Shown here: positions 1 to 44,548 of the stretch, in pieces
How positions within the stretch are numbered: position 1 is the first letter of the stretch
Layout of the letters: each line of letters starts with the position of its first letter
Assembly (NCBI GenBank): GCA_032207245.1
Contig: CM063510.1
Span: 158,956,348-159,020,347 of the forward strand
Reading direction: 5' to 3'
Length of the DNA stretch: 64,000 nt
Source of the DNA: Pardosa pseudoannulata
Lineage: Eukaryota > Arthropoda > Arachnida > Araneae > Lycosidae
Program-made: the position numbers and the translations under genes
Notes under the pieces: model-generated
Told to the model about the DNA's origin: nothing
The model's database searches: none
What the model saw: only the letters and a program-made list of their open reading frames with translations

Positions 1-65
1 ATAATTCAACAGAAATCAAATGATTAACTAAGGGGGAAACACCAATGATTTACAATTATTAATCA

Positions 66-857
66 CTAGCATATAGCCCATCACATGACGGGATTAGTAA
101 AATTTTTAATTTTCCAAAATTGTAAAGTACTTTATGAGGCAGATAAAAAAAATGGTTTGTTTTTTGGCTAAGAATTATCCTGCAACAAAAAATGATGGCC
201 CAATTTAAAATGATCACACATGTACCTAATCTATTATTGAACCCAAATAAAAAAGAAAATTATAAGGCAATTTCGTGTAGTAGGGCAAATTCTCAAACTT
301 TGTTTCAAACGGAAGGGCAGTTTATTGTTTGTCTATTGGCTGTTAAACATGTGAAAATGAATGGGAAGGGCATTATAGTAGGTCATGACGTTGCGACAAA
401 TTGTCTTATTTATGTAATATCTAAGTTCAATGATAAAACGTATGAAAATAAGGCATAATTTAAATAATTTAAAATAAGAAATGATTCAATGAGATGATTA
501 AAGGAATGACATCATAATGCTAGAAAAAAGTTATTTTTACCTATTTATGGAATAAATTGATAAATTTAATCGCCTGCTCTAAACCGGGGAAAATAGGAGT
601 TGAAATATTGGCATTAAAAGCTCAAAGAGGGGAAGGGGTGGATTTCGAACGTTTTAAAGAAGGCAGTATTTTTCGTTGCAATAGGAAGACTATTTATGCC
701 AATTTATTTTAGAATCAGATCGATAGTTTAAGAGAAGATAAACATTACTCTCTTTGAATTTTGCTAACTATTGATGCCTCTATCCATTCCAGGTCCAACC
801 GCTTCATAAAATCGAGGACAGACGTGCAGATAACTTAGGCTATTATTATATAGGGGA
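66..857 (-). mobile_element. Non-autonomous Helitron, copy 1
   Basis: In the minus direction it begins TCCCCTATATAATAATAGCC (5' TC end, preceded by A). It ends with a palindromic stem around CATATGAC-type sequence, about 9 bases and then CTAG followed by T, the classic Helitron 3' end inserted between A and T. The same termini bound 34181-35531 and the right-edge element. About 790 bp, no coding capacity. Confidence 0.75.
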
Positions 858-2626
858 TGTAAATGGCTTTAAAAGTAAAGTAACAAGAACTGCAAAAACT
901 TCAGAAACTCCCTGCCATAATGAAATAAAATGATCATAGCATTCAGAATCACTCTAAACCAGAATGTTGTCAGATATGTTATTGATACTGTTTGTAAGGA
1001 ATTGGGACCGCATGACCAGTGTTCAGCCTTTCTTGATGTCGGCAAAATCGCCCCCATTGACCTTTTACACCTGGTATTCCTTAGGGGAAATAAGAAGCCA
1101 GCCAGCAAAGGGAGGCTGATAAGTTTTTCAATGTCGCTTATTTGTTTTCGCAGGGCCTCGGAAAAGCTCAAGTCAAAGTGAGAGAAGATGTGAAGAAAAC
1201 AGTTGGATTTGGACCTGCGATTTCGAGACATCTCTCATTTTGATGTGAGAGAACATGACGATGGTTGTATTCTGGATATATGCTCATCCATATAATCTGG
1301 ATAGAATAAGCCCAGAGACTCAGCAATATGTTATTTTGATTCATTTTAAATATTCAATGATTTTGTCAATTTTGTTTGTAAATAAATGTGTTGTCCGTCT
1401 AAGCCTTTTGAGCCTTATTTTGGGTTATGCTTCCCAGCGACAGTCTACGAACATACCTGCCCCAGTAAAGTAGGCAGGCAGGTCACACACAAGCATAACA
1501 CACCAGAACAGTGTGGTCTTACAACGTGGCCCCCAGAGTGGGGTGGGTTATTACAATGTTGTTGCACGACAGCATCCTACACCATTCCACCTCAGTTACA
1601 CAGTAGAACTGTATATGAGGTTAAAAAGTTCCTGCCTAATGATGGACTTCAAAATTAAGGCTTATCTCACATTACTGGTGGTAATAATCTTTCTAGATGA
1701 GGTAAGAAACATAACCTATCAATATGACAAATGACTAAATCTTCACAGCAATTACGTCAAAAATTAATAATGTTTGTACATAACTTTAAGTAATAAGTTT
1801 ATTTCTATATTTATTTCCCTTTCTTTATGGTTCACTAGAGGTTAATAGCACTTGCAGATTTTTAAAAATGCATAAAATTCAGAGATATTCATTCTAATTA
1901 AATGTTAAAAATGTAACAAAAAAAATTCAATCCTGAAGAGAAAACTCAAGTTCTTTTATTTACTATTATAATTATTACTTTTTACAAAAAAATTTTCTAT
2001 GTTCCTTAATTGTGATATGAAGAAAACATTTCTGTATTTGTATCAGTATGTTTGGCATTTTTTAAAAAAATTATTAATATATTTATTCAAATTGGTATTA
2101 CAAGCTTTTATATATTATTTTCTCCTGTGAGTATTACTGCTTATAGATATTACAGGAAAAGAAACAAGTAAACTGCTTAGATTTTTTTAGGTTTGTCATT
2201 TAAGATTATACAAGACAGTAAAGATAATAATAGACTACAATAACATAAACTTAAAAGTACAGGAATTAAAATTTGGATGAACTCTGCAAAACAACTTAGC
2301 CTTAAACCTATATCTTATTTCTCATTCAGTTCTAAAAGGTTTCACCATTATATGCTATTTTTTATAATGTATTAAAGTATTATCTAATCCAAAGATAATA
2401 TTCTCAATTAATTCAAACTATGTTCGAATTTCCTTAAATTTTCAGTAGATTTGCAAATGTTCAATGAGCTATCTGTTTTTATGACTCCAAAGACTTCAAT
2501 AAAGAACACCTAAGAAAAATTCTAATCAAATTAATCTCCTTTACAAACCTAATAGTATTAACTAGCCCAAATATTAATGATAAAAATTTATTAAAAACAT
2601 AAAATTTATAAATTAAAAATGCATAC
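858..2626. other. Intronic stretch, partly unidentified repeat
   Basis: The part at about 900-1640 is less AT-rich than its surroundings and has short open frames on both strands (83 aa plus, 120 aa minus). None matches a family I recognise. It may be a repeat fragment. From about 1740 to 2600 I see only AT-rich intron. Confidence 0.4.
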
Positions 2627-36190
<33,564 letters not shown>

Positions 36191-36799
36191 CTAAAATAAC
36201 AAAAAATGGAGATAAGTGTTAGTTTTTAAGAAATGTAATACGTAAAATATCATTTTATAAAAACGTTACATTTACAGGGTTCCCACTCTTTTTTCAGAAC
36301 AAAACTTAAGGACTTTCTAAGCACCAAAGTAACTTTTTAATAAGGACCTACTTGAAATACATGGCATAAAGACATAAATCCTGATTTAGTTGGAAGAATA
36401 TTACAAAAACCAAAGATATTAAAATGAGTATGTTGATTGATGGTTCTAAATGATATTTATTATCAAACAGTAAACCGTAATATTTACAAACTTAATATCA
36501 GATGACCATTAAAAAATGAGAAAATTATACACTAATGCAAAAAATCTACTATAAAATCAAATCATACTGTGAAACTAATTTTTGTGAAAACAAAAAATGT
36601 GGTGAAATCTCAGTTTAGTAGAACGATTAACGATTTATTTATTTATTAGGCAGCTTGAAACAATCGCCAAAATTGTGTAAATAGTAATATATTATTCAGT
36701 TTTAATACTTATTAGTAGGAAATAGAAGTATCATAAATATTTAAAATTTTGTTAAAAGCAATAGAATATCTCGAAATAGAAATAATAGCATAACTAAAT
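36191..36799. other. AT-rich sequence up to the gap, nothing recognised
   Basis: The missing first MRP exon(s) would be expected upstream on the minus strand. I find no signal-anchor or TMD0-coding frame here. Confidence 0.4.
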
Positions 36800-36899
36800 N
36801 NNNNNNNNNNNNNNNNNNNNNNNNNNNNNNNNNNNNNNNNNNNNNNNNNNNNNNNNNNNNNNNNNNNNNNNNNNNNNNNNNNNNNNNNNNNNNNNNNNN
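36800..36899. other. Assembly gap, 100 Ns
   Basis: Exactly 100 Ns, a conventional gap of unknown size. Base composition differs on the two sides. Confidence 0.99.
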
Positions 36900-36902
36900 T
36901 AG

Positions 36903-37550
36903 ATGTGGTAAACCACACCGTGATTTTCTCGTCGTACATTGGAAATTGCCTTGGAAGTTTTGCCTTGAAGTGGATTTTCGGTAGCCTAAATTCTGCAATT
37001 GTGAGAGTTGATAGACCCTTGGAGTACAAAATGGGCTTCGTTGGTCCACAACATGTTAGACAACCATGTCATCATCAGCCATCTTTTGAAATGTACACAC
37101 CGCAAATGGTCTCTGCTTCTCCAAATCGCTGGGTAACAGTTCTTGATGACGCTATAGCATCAGAGGTACGTCTTTATGCTAACCAAACAGTTCTGACTTC
37201 CCATGCATAGACGAACCTGCTACAATCTCCATTTCTTCCTGATCAATCTCAGCAACTTTAGCACTTGTGCTCTGTCGGCAACTACGAGAATTATCTAAAC
37301 AACCCGTGGTTTCGAACTTCAAAATCATTCTCTTCACAGAATGTCAAATGTCGAGGACCTTTACCCTTTCGAACGAATACCCTTTGTATGGCGATAGGAT
37401 CGTAAAGCTGCAGTAGCAGATTTCCTAGTCTGATAGTGCAGTGATTCCTGGTAACGTCAACATGCTGCTATTGCTGGTGCAACTGAGATCCTCGTTTGCA
37501 TCTGAGTTTTGGGGCGACAATGAGCCGAAGGCCTTATATCCCCAGTATTG
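36903..37550 (-). mobile_element. Tc1/mariner-superfamily transposase fragment, truncated by the gap
   Basis: The minus strand reads, with frameshifts, ...LKFETTGCLDNSRSCRQ (HTH region) and WTNEAHFVLQGSINSHNCRI and ATENP. This resembles the 'FSDEAHFxLxGxVNxQNCRIW' block around the first catalytic Asp. Downstream coding is lost in the gap. Confidence 0.75.
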
Positions 37551-37559
37551 AATATTTGA

Positions 37560-38266
37560 GGTAGTGGACATTACCTTTACTATTTTGTGAATTGAGTGAT
37601 CGAAACATAAGAAAAAAATTTAACAAAAGTTAAGAATAACAAAACTGAGCTGAGGTTATTACTAATTATAATTTAAGGGCAGATAATTTACACTTACAAG
37701 AAATTAAATTACAGTACTTAACATAAAAAAATCTGAGATCCTAACTGTATTCTGTGGGCCGAGCCCTCCAATCAAGAGATTTCTAAAAGTTGGCATAAAA
37801 ATGACAACGAGCAGAAAATAAAACAGGTAAAAGATGAAAGAAAGAGATAGTGTGGTGGGTACATAAGTACAAAACACAAAAATCTAACTAGGAGACAATT
37901 TAAGGATACGAAACACACGTTTTTGTGATAGCCGTACTCTGTGACGGCGAAAGGTTGAATGATTGCTTTTCTAGCGATTTTTCTCTAGCGATTTAATGGG
38001 CTACAGGAGAATCAATCATATTTGAGAGAATCGACGAATGAAATTTCACGGAATTAAAAAAAAAGTGGAAAAGGAGTACGAGACCATGATGTATGGCCGA
38101 TTTTAAAAAATTTCAAAGTTTTATCTTATATTTATAAATTTTTATACATTTTTGGTAAGTTTTTTCAAATTAGGACAAAACACAAAAATGAAAAGAACAC
38201 ATGAATCCAAGCATTGACGTCATTGAAATTCTATCTGAAGGCTGTTAGAAACCTAGAAAAAAGCCA
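37560..38266. other. Intergenic or intronic, nothing recognised
   Basis: No long frames or repeats found. Confidence 0.4.
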
Positions 38267-38470
38267 TTAGGGGCCGGTGGAGGGGTCCTGGATAAGACCC
38301 GAGAAGAACGCCAGCAGTTCTTCAGAGGTCTTAACCGTGACCATGTTAGATTTGATTTTTTTTTTAAGTTTGGAGAAGATCTCATCGAAATCCTCGATTC
38401 CCAAGACATGTTTGATTTCGTCAAGTAAACTATTAATTTCGCCTAATTGGTTTGAAGAATTTGTGAAAAG
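38267..38470 (-). CDS. Candidate terminal exon, unknown protein
   Basis: The minus strand has an open frame of about 65 codons ending TAA at 38267: NQLGEINSLLDEIKHVLGIE, DFDEIFSKLKKKIKSNMVTV, KTSEELLAFFSGLIQDPSTG. Its composition (amphipathic, Leu/Lys/Glu-rich) looks protein-like and GC is raised. A possible acceptor is ...CAAATTAG-type just upstream. No family recognised. It could also be a fragment of a mobile-element protein. Confidence 0.35.
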   Translation of the reverse strand, partial: LFTNSSNQLGEINSLLDEIKHVLGIEDFDEIFSKLKKKIKSNMVTVKTSEELLAFFSGLIQDPSTGP

Positions 38471-38689
38471 GTTAGTTTAAGAGGTTAGGGGCTTGAGGAG
38501 TTCGTAACTGATACTAAGGTCACATTAGTCAAGAGCGCCTGGGTAGAAGATAAGTAAAAATTTACATAACTGATTTAAAAAAAAAACCTTTAAATATTTA
38601 ATAATTTATGTGAATTCCTTTATGAACTTGCAAGAAATAATGACGTTACCGGACAAGAGATTCTATCAGTTTTGTAAATACGAGGGTAG

Positions 38690-38722
38690 GAAAGAAAACG
38701 GGCTCCTTGCCCGTTTTCTTTC
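38690..38722. other. Perfect 14-bp hairpin
   Basis: GAAAGAAAACGGGC, loop TCCTT, GCCCGTTTTCTTTC. An isolated perfect inverted repeat with a short loop, in non-coding DNA. Its function is unknown. Confidence 0.8.
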
Positions 38723-39647
38723 TAGGCAATTTTGTCTATTGTTTAGAGTCTTAATTCGTCACGAATCATGAAGATAAATCGGGAAAACGGAATTTATTTC
38801 CAGAAAAACCGTTATTATCTCCGTTTGAAGTCGCATACAAATTGACTTCATTACGTCTTTGTTTATGCAAAACATTCAATAATGTATGCACTTAATAAGT
38901 TGTTGGATGAAAGACGATGTAATCTATAAAAACAAGGCTGGAAAAACCTGATACTTCCCCTTTAATGAGGAGAAAAACAAACTTACTTTTAAAGAATACT
39001 ATTTTTAGGTAGATATATACTTTACATACGATTATTTACATATAATTCATAGCGATCAATACCTTTTATTTGTCGTTAATTTTTTAAAATCGGGGTATCG
39101 TTACTGAGTCTATCTTTGCAACTTTAAATGAAACCTTTAAAAAGGAACGAAACGCCTAATACTGTCGGTTTTCTTCTTAGGCGTCTATATCTACCCTTCA
39201 TATATGAAATATTTACATTTTTTTCAACAGAAAATTTATGAGATTATTCAATGTTATGATTCTGGCTTTCGAGACTATAGCTCGTCGAAATTTCAACTTC
39301 TGGAGATCCTGGCTATTGAGATAATAGCTTGTGGGTATTTCGACCTTGTCTGAATTCTGGCTTCTTTAGATTTTGATCCTGTCGCAAGTTCGACCTTTTC
39401 AGGACCCTGGCGGCTTCAAGAAGTTTCTACGATGTTGGAATTCTGGATGTCGAAAGCTTATCGGGATTCTGGCTTGTCGAAAATTTTGACAATGTCAGAA
39501 TTTAGACATTATGGGGATTTAGACCCTCATAATGGAATTCTGAATTGGAATTCCAAATGGAATCTTCTATGGAATTCTGAATTGCAGGAAATCTGGTTGT
39601 CCAGATAAAATATTCTCGAGTTTCCGACCCGGGTGATCAGATTCTAG

Positions 39648-40176
39648 TGTGAAGACCACTTGGTTCAGAACACTAACGCTTTGTTCAGCTGTAACCTTAA
39701 CTGGAGTTCTCAGTTAACTGGGACCGTAACTGACCTCCAGGTATAAAAAGCCTTGAATTTTGCAACTCGGGGCTTTTCGACATTTTTTACGTAGGTGTTT
39801 TGACCTCGTGGAGGCTTCCGTGACTTTTGACCGGAGCCAGGTTTTTAGTAATTACGTTCGGGAGACTCTTAAGGTCCGCTCATATAAGTAACGGCAGGGT
39901 CTCGGACACCGAATGGGGGATAGTTTGGGTTCACGTTGCACTCTGGAAAGGCCTCCCCGTCGTGTGAGAATATTTAATTCTTTTTTACGACTGTGATCAT
40001 CATGGATATGTTATCCAAGCAAACATCCTTTACATTTCGAAATGTTTTGGGATATTAGAATCCCTTTGTTTTTTTAACCAGTATTTACTCCTGAAATAAA
40101 AGTGATTTCCAATTCTGTTATGTCTGTGATCCTTCTTCATGCTACTTTTTGACTCAAGAACATTGAAGACGTTACA
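39648..40176 (+). mobile_element. Solo LTR 1, in the 33-bp array
   Basis: Begins TGTGAAGACC and ends GACGTTACA, flanked by CTAG on both sides (39644-39647, 40177-40180). It contains GGTATAAAAAGCC (TATA-type, about 39741) and AATAAA (40094). The array resumes exactly after it. 529 bp; no internal retroelement region remains. Confidence 0.9.
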
Positions 40177-41322
40177 CTAGGTGGTCAAAGTTTCAACTCT
40201 GACGGTATTTTGACTATCAAGATTCTAGCTTGTTGACATTAAAAGCCTGTCGTAATTCTGGCATGTTAATAGTTCTAGCTATGGGGATTATAGTTTGTTG
40301 GGACTCTGGCTTGTCGAAATTTTAGACCTTGTGCAAATTTAGATTTTAATGGAATTCTGGATTGTGGAAAAACTGGTTTTCTAGATAATATCTTCTCGAG
40401 ATTCTGACCCTGATGAGAAGATTCTAGCTTGTCGAAGTTTCAACGCTGTAGGAATTCTGGATGTCGAAATCATAGCTTATCGGGATTTTAGTTTGTCGAA
40501 AATTTTAACAATATCAGAATTTAGACATTATGGGGATTTAGATCCCAATGGAATTCTGGTTGTCCAGATAATATATTCTCGAGATTCCGACGCGGATGAT
40601 GAGATTCTAGGTTGTCAAAGTTTCAACCCTGACGGTATTCTAACTGTCGGGACCCTATCTTGTTGACATTAAAACCCTGTCGTAATTCTGGCATGTTAAT
40701 AGTTCCAGCTAAGGAGATATAGTTTGTCTGGACTCTGACTTGTCGAAATTTTAGACCTTGTGCAAATGTAGATCGTAATGGAATTCTGAATTATGAAAAA
40801 ATTGGTTGTCTAGATAATATCTTCTCGAGATTCTGACCCTGATGAGATTCTAGCTTGTCGAAATTTCAACCATTTCAAGAATTCTGGCTGTCGAGATTAT
40901 GTAATTTCGCCATTCTAGCTAGTCGAAATTAAAACCCTATAATAACCCTGGCATATTATAGTTCTAACTATGGAGATTATAGCTTTTCGGGGTTCTGGTA
41001 TGTCGAAATTTTGGTTATGTCAGAATTCTAGCTTGTCAGAGGTATGATGGTCCGGATAGAATTTTCTCGGAATTTCGATTCTGTCGGGATTCTGTATTGT
41101 TAATATTTTGACCATGTCAGAATTCTAGCTTGTCAGAATTATGGTGGTCCGGATAGCATCTTTTAGGAATTTCGATCCTGTCGGGATTTTGTCTTGTCGA
41201 AATTTTGACTATGTCAGAATTCTAACTTGTTATGGTGGTCCAGATAAAATCTGCTCGGATCCTGTCGATATTTTAGCTTGTCAAAATTTCAGTCCCTTTC
41301 GGAAATTTGACCCAGTATGTGT

Positions 41323-42152
41323 TGTAATGTACTTACTACACAAACACCAGTGTTTGTATTCGAAGGGGAAACACAGTAAAGTATACGCTATGGAATTAAA
41401 GGAAAATACCTAATATTTAAACTAAAGCATTTATTATGTACCATATTTACAAATTAATACATCACTTGATTAGTTTTTAACATGACATGCAATTATTTGG
41501 TTTAATACTCTTTCATCAATAGTCTTGAAATAGTATTACTTATAAAACAGATTATGAGACTCAAGTAATAATTATGAATATTATCAAGTTTACTTCCAGT
41601 AATTACAGGGGAGCAGCCTGGGGCTGTCAACAGGCTAGAAGTCGGTGCGGGCATGCGGCCGTTATTTTGCTGGACCTCTATGCTGGCATGCCGGTCATAC
41701 GCATGTGGGTTTGGGAATCGATTGCTGGCCCGGGCTCTCTGGCTTGCCCACGGGATCTCGATGTCCAGCAACTCTTGAATCCCGACATCGAATCCTTTTC
41801 CCACTTTCTTTCCACACCTTTACACCTCAGTTTAACGCCCCTTTTTTTACACTGTCCCAATCACTTGTTGGTGAAATCTTCCCACATCTGCACCCCCTTT
41901 GGATGTACCGATGGGCTCATTAAAATGGCCCCTTTGGTGACATTATTGTTTAGTTCCTGCCCCGTGAGATATTCACGGCTACATCCCTGCCTGGGCTTGA
42001 CCGTTACACTTGTGCCACTCCGTGAGCTATAACTCCTCGCAAGGGTCCCCACTAAGACTCGAAGTCAACAGCTGCACCTAAATTCTTCTTGGAAATTTAG
42101 TCCACAGCTGTGTATGCAAGTGCTGACCATCGTGGGAATGTACATCGGTGCA
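41323..42152 (-). mobile_element. Solo LTR 2, in the 33-bp array
   Basis: TGTAATGTAC...ATCGGTGCA flanked by GTGT on both sides (41319-41322, 42153-42156). Array-like sequence (GATTTCACCCCTATCAGATTC) follows. AATAAA on the minus strand near the left end suggests minus orientation. The long open frames at 41502-42052 are inside this LTR and I do not call them genes. Confidence 0.65.
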
Positions 42153-42567
42153 GTGTGAATTTTGGTTTCTCGTGATTTCACCCCTATCAGATTCTGGCTG
42201 TCTATGTAATGGCAGCATGAGCATAACAAATAATCATTATAGAAGTTCTTCTCTTTTTGACTTGAAGTTACATGTTTTGCCCTATCCACAACCTATCTGG
42301 TTGTTTTTTTAGCTTATGTATATTCTTTCAGTTTAACAATGTATTTGCAATATTTCTTCCTTATACTTATTTACTAAAAGTGATATTTTCAGTTACGATG
42401 GAAATATTTTTCAGTCTAAGAGAAGTGTGAACACTCACTTATTCGAACAACTAATGCGTCTTCTTGTGCAACGTGGATTTTGACATTGATTGAACACTGC
42501 GGGGGTCAACTCGGAAAAGAGGATGTTCCCTCCCGGAAGCGTGGGAGGTTTTCGAGATGTTAGTTCA

Positions 42568-42650
42568 TTAGGACGGTTTTATTTTCCACGTAGAAGCTTT
42601 ATGTTCTCTTTTGAAGTGTTCCGTTAACGAGATGGTGCGACCGCCCGCTT
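42568..42650 (-). CDS. Candidate terminal exon, unknown protein
   Basis: A strong minus-strand acceptor (TTTCTTTCATTTCAG) is followed by AGGRTISLTEHFKREHKAST and WKIKPS and a stop. It is short (27 codons), and only the splice site and clean frame support it. Confidence 0.3.
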
Positions 42651-43307
42651 CTGAAATGAAAGAAATTTCATTCCAATATTGAATGAGTTCTTCTGCCGTA
42701 CTGACATAATTATGTGTCGTATATTTTAAATATCTACGCCACATATAGGAAATCGAAAGTACATATACAGTCTGTATCGGTTATATGGTCAGCTCAGCGG
42801 TCCAGAAAAATCAGACCATATAAGCGGGGTGAGCCTATATGCGGAACAGTACAACCCTATTGAATTGTGGCAGGATTATATTCACCTATCAGAATATAGT
42901 ACTCATAAACAAATAATTATACTTTTAAGAACATTTTAAAAATTAATTCGAAAAGTAAAAACTACATTAAAAATATGCAATATTTTTTGGGGGAGAAATT
43001 TATTAGTTTACTTTACTAATCAAAGTACAGCACACGTACATACGTACATTCATGTTCAATATATTTAAAAATAATCAGGTATACGAGTTTGCTTCCTTTT
43101 GTTGGTTGTTAACACAACTTTTTCTAAGTCCCTAATAGCTTTTAAATGATCATCTGCTGCTTCGGAATTAGTAAACTAACACCTGAGGTCATGTATGAGA
43201 GAGATAACTTCAACCAATAAACAGACAGATGTCCACTTGTTATCAGGGGGGACGAGAACTGATAGGGGTGGATGAGTCTACACAAACATGAAAGGGGGAA
43301 AGGGAGG

Positions 43308-43479
43308 TTTGGTTTGGAGTGCTACGGTCTACTTTTTGCAACACGAGGGCTAATGAGACCGGGACCTACAGCTTAAAGCCGATTTCGAACGGCTGCGAAC
43401 ATCCATGCCACTGTGGGATTCGAACCCACGAACTCTGGTACTGAAGACCAGCACCTTAACCAATTGGCCATCTTTCGGC
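43308..43479 (-). mobile_element. SINE family A, full length, inside pogo copy 1
   Basis: Flanked by GGGGGAAAGGGAGG (43294-43307 and 43480-43493). The tRNA-like head has box A (TGGCCAATTGG) and box B (GGTTCGAATCC). Pogo copy 2 has the site unoccupied. Confidence 0.95.
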
Positions 43480-43529
43480 GGGGGAAAGGGAGGAATTCAG
43501 GTCCTCTCCAATTTCGCACTGACTTCTTT

Positions 43530-43562
<33 letters not shown>

Positions 43563-43657
43563 CGGAAACTCGTTGAAAACATGAAATTGACCATATAGCA
43601 GGTAACAAGAGAAAGAAAATGACTGTATAATCGGTGCACTTTAACACATGTTCCCTA

Positions 43658-44469
43658 TTAACCCTTTGACAGTTTCATTTTTTTCCAGAATTCGGTCAGA
43701 AAAATGTCACATTTTTTTTATTGCATTTTTTTGTTCATTTTACATTTTTCAGTAAAGATATGTTATTAAAATTAACATTTCTAATATTTTTAAGCATTTA
43801 TTACAACTTTTTTTTTCTTTCTATGAAAGTATCATAGAACTGAAGTTTACTTTTAGTCTCATCGATATCCAAGTTAATTTTTGGAATTCCAGTGAAAGCA
43901 AATCTGGGAGGCGGATCCGAAGGATTATCACAATTAATTTCAAAATATTGTCTTGCTTGACTGATTCCATCTGTACTACTATCAGAGTTACTACTATCCA
44001 GGTCATCTAGTAAAGTTTCGCTACTATCATTTACAGATAATTCAGTTTCTGATTCCGAGTCACAGTTCGAATCACAAGAAATTAGCTCCATACGCTCTGA
44101 ATTATCCATTATTTAAAAGTAAAAATATAATATTCAACTCTTACATCAATAAAATTATCAGGCGATTAGTAAAATATAACTAGAAAGCTATACACTGTAA
44201 GATAACAATTCGTCTTCTGATACAAAACATGTGAAAAAAAAAACAAAAAAAAACCCCCTTTTGAACCAATCAGAGTAGAAAATATAATAAACTGGAAATT
44301 ATCATTTACTGGACCTATACGAATAATTAGTTACTAAAATTGGAAAAAATACGGCCGAAACAGTGCTAGCGAAATAGAAATCAGATTGCCCGAACGCCGT
44401 ACGGGCAAATCAGTAAAGGCCCGAAAGCTGTGCCCGTACGGCGTACGGAAAAAACAGGGAAGGGGTTAA
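43658..44469 (-). mobile_element. piggyBac-derived MITE, copy 1, inside pogo copy 1
   Basis: TTAACCCTTTGACAG ... CAGGGAAGGGGTTAA with TTAA duplicated. It contains an inverted GTACGCCGTAC module. The minus-strand frame 43801-44109 (MDNSERMELISCDSNCDSES..., FYDTFIERKKKL) looks like an acidic transposase N-terminus. Pogo copy 2 shows the empty TTAA. Confidence 0.88.
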
Positions 44470-44548
44470 GTTAGACGGGACTGTAGAAAACTGACCATAT
44501 AAGCGGGGTGACTTTGTAATCGGGTGACCATATAGCCGGTACTGACTG

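Larger units (their letters stand above)
39240..42200. repeat. Degenerate 33-bp tandem array, interrupted by two solo LTRs
   Basis: Variants of GAATTCTGGCTTGTCGAAAT + TTTGACC(C/A)TGTCG recur dozens of times, with a higher-order unit marked by TTCTCGAGATTC(T/C)GAC and GATTCTAG.TTGTC. The period of 33 bp equals 11 codons. Where one frame stays open (from 41141) it reads FRNFDPVGILSC RNFDYVRILTC. It is interrupted at 39648-40176 and 41323-42152. Confidence 0.85.
42768..44548 (+). mobile_element. pogo/Tigger-like element, copy 1, carrying a SINE and a piggyBac MITE
   Basis: TIRs CAGTCTGTATCGGTTATATG and (inverted) CAGTCAGTACCGGCTATATG, flanked by TA. Inner repeats GACCATATAAGCGGGGTGA sit at both ends. 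Copy 2 (59082-61715) is the same family in the opposite orientation. No transposase frame remains here. Confidence 0.85.

Noticed and set aside
41502..42052. Overlapping frames of 90-152 codons on both strands
   Set aside because: They lie inside an LTR-like block with target duplications; no protein family or codon signal.
43370..43460. tRNA gene call from box A/B sequence
   Set aside because: Part of a SINE with target duplications; no foldable anticodon arm.
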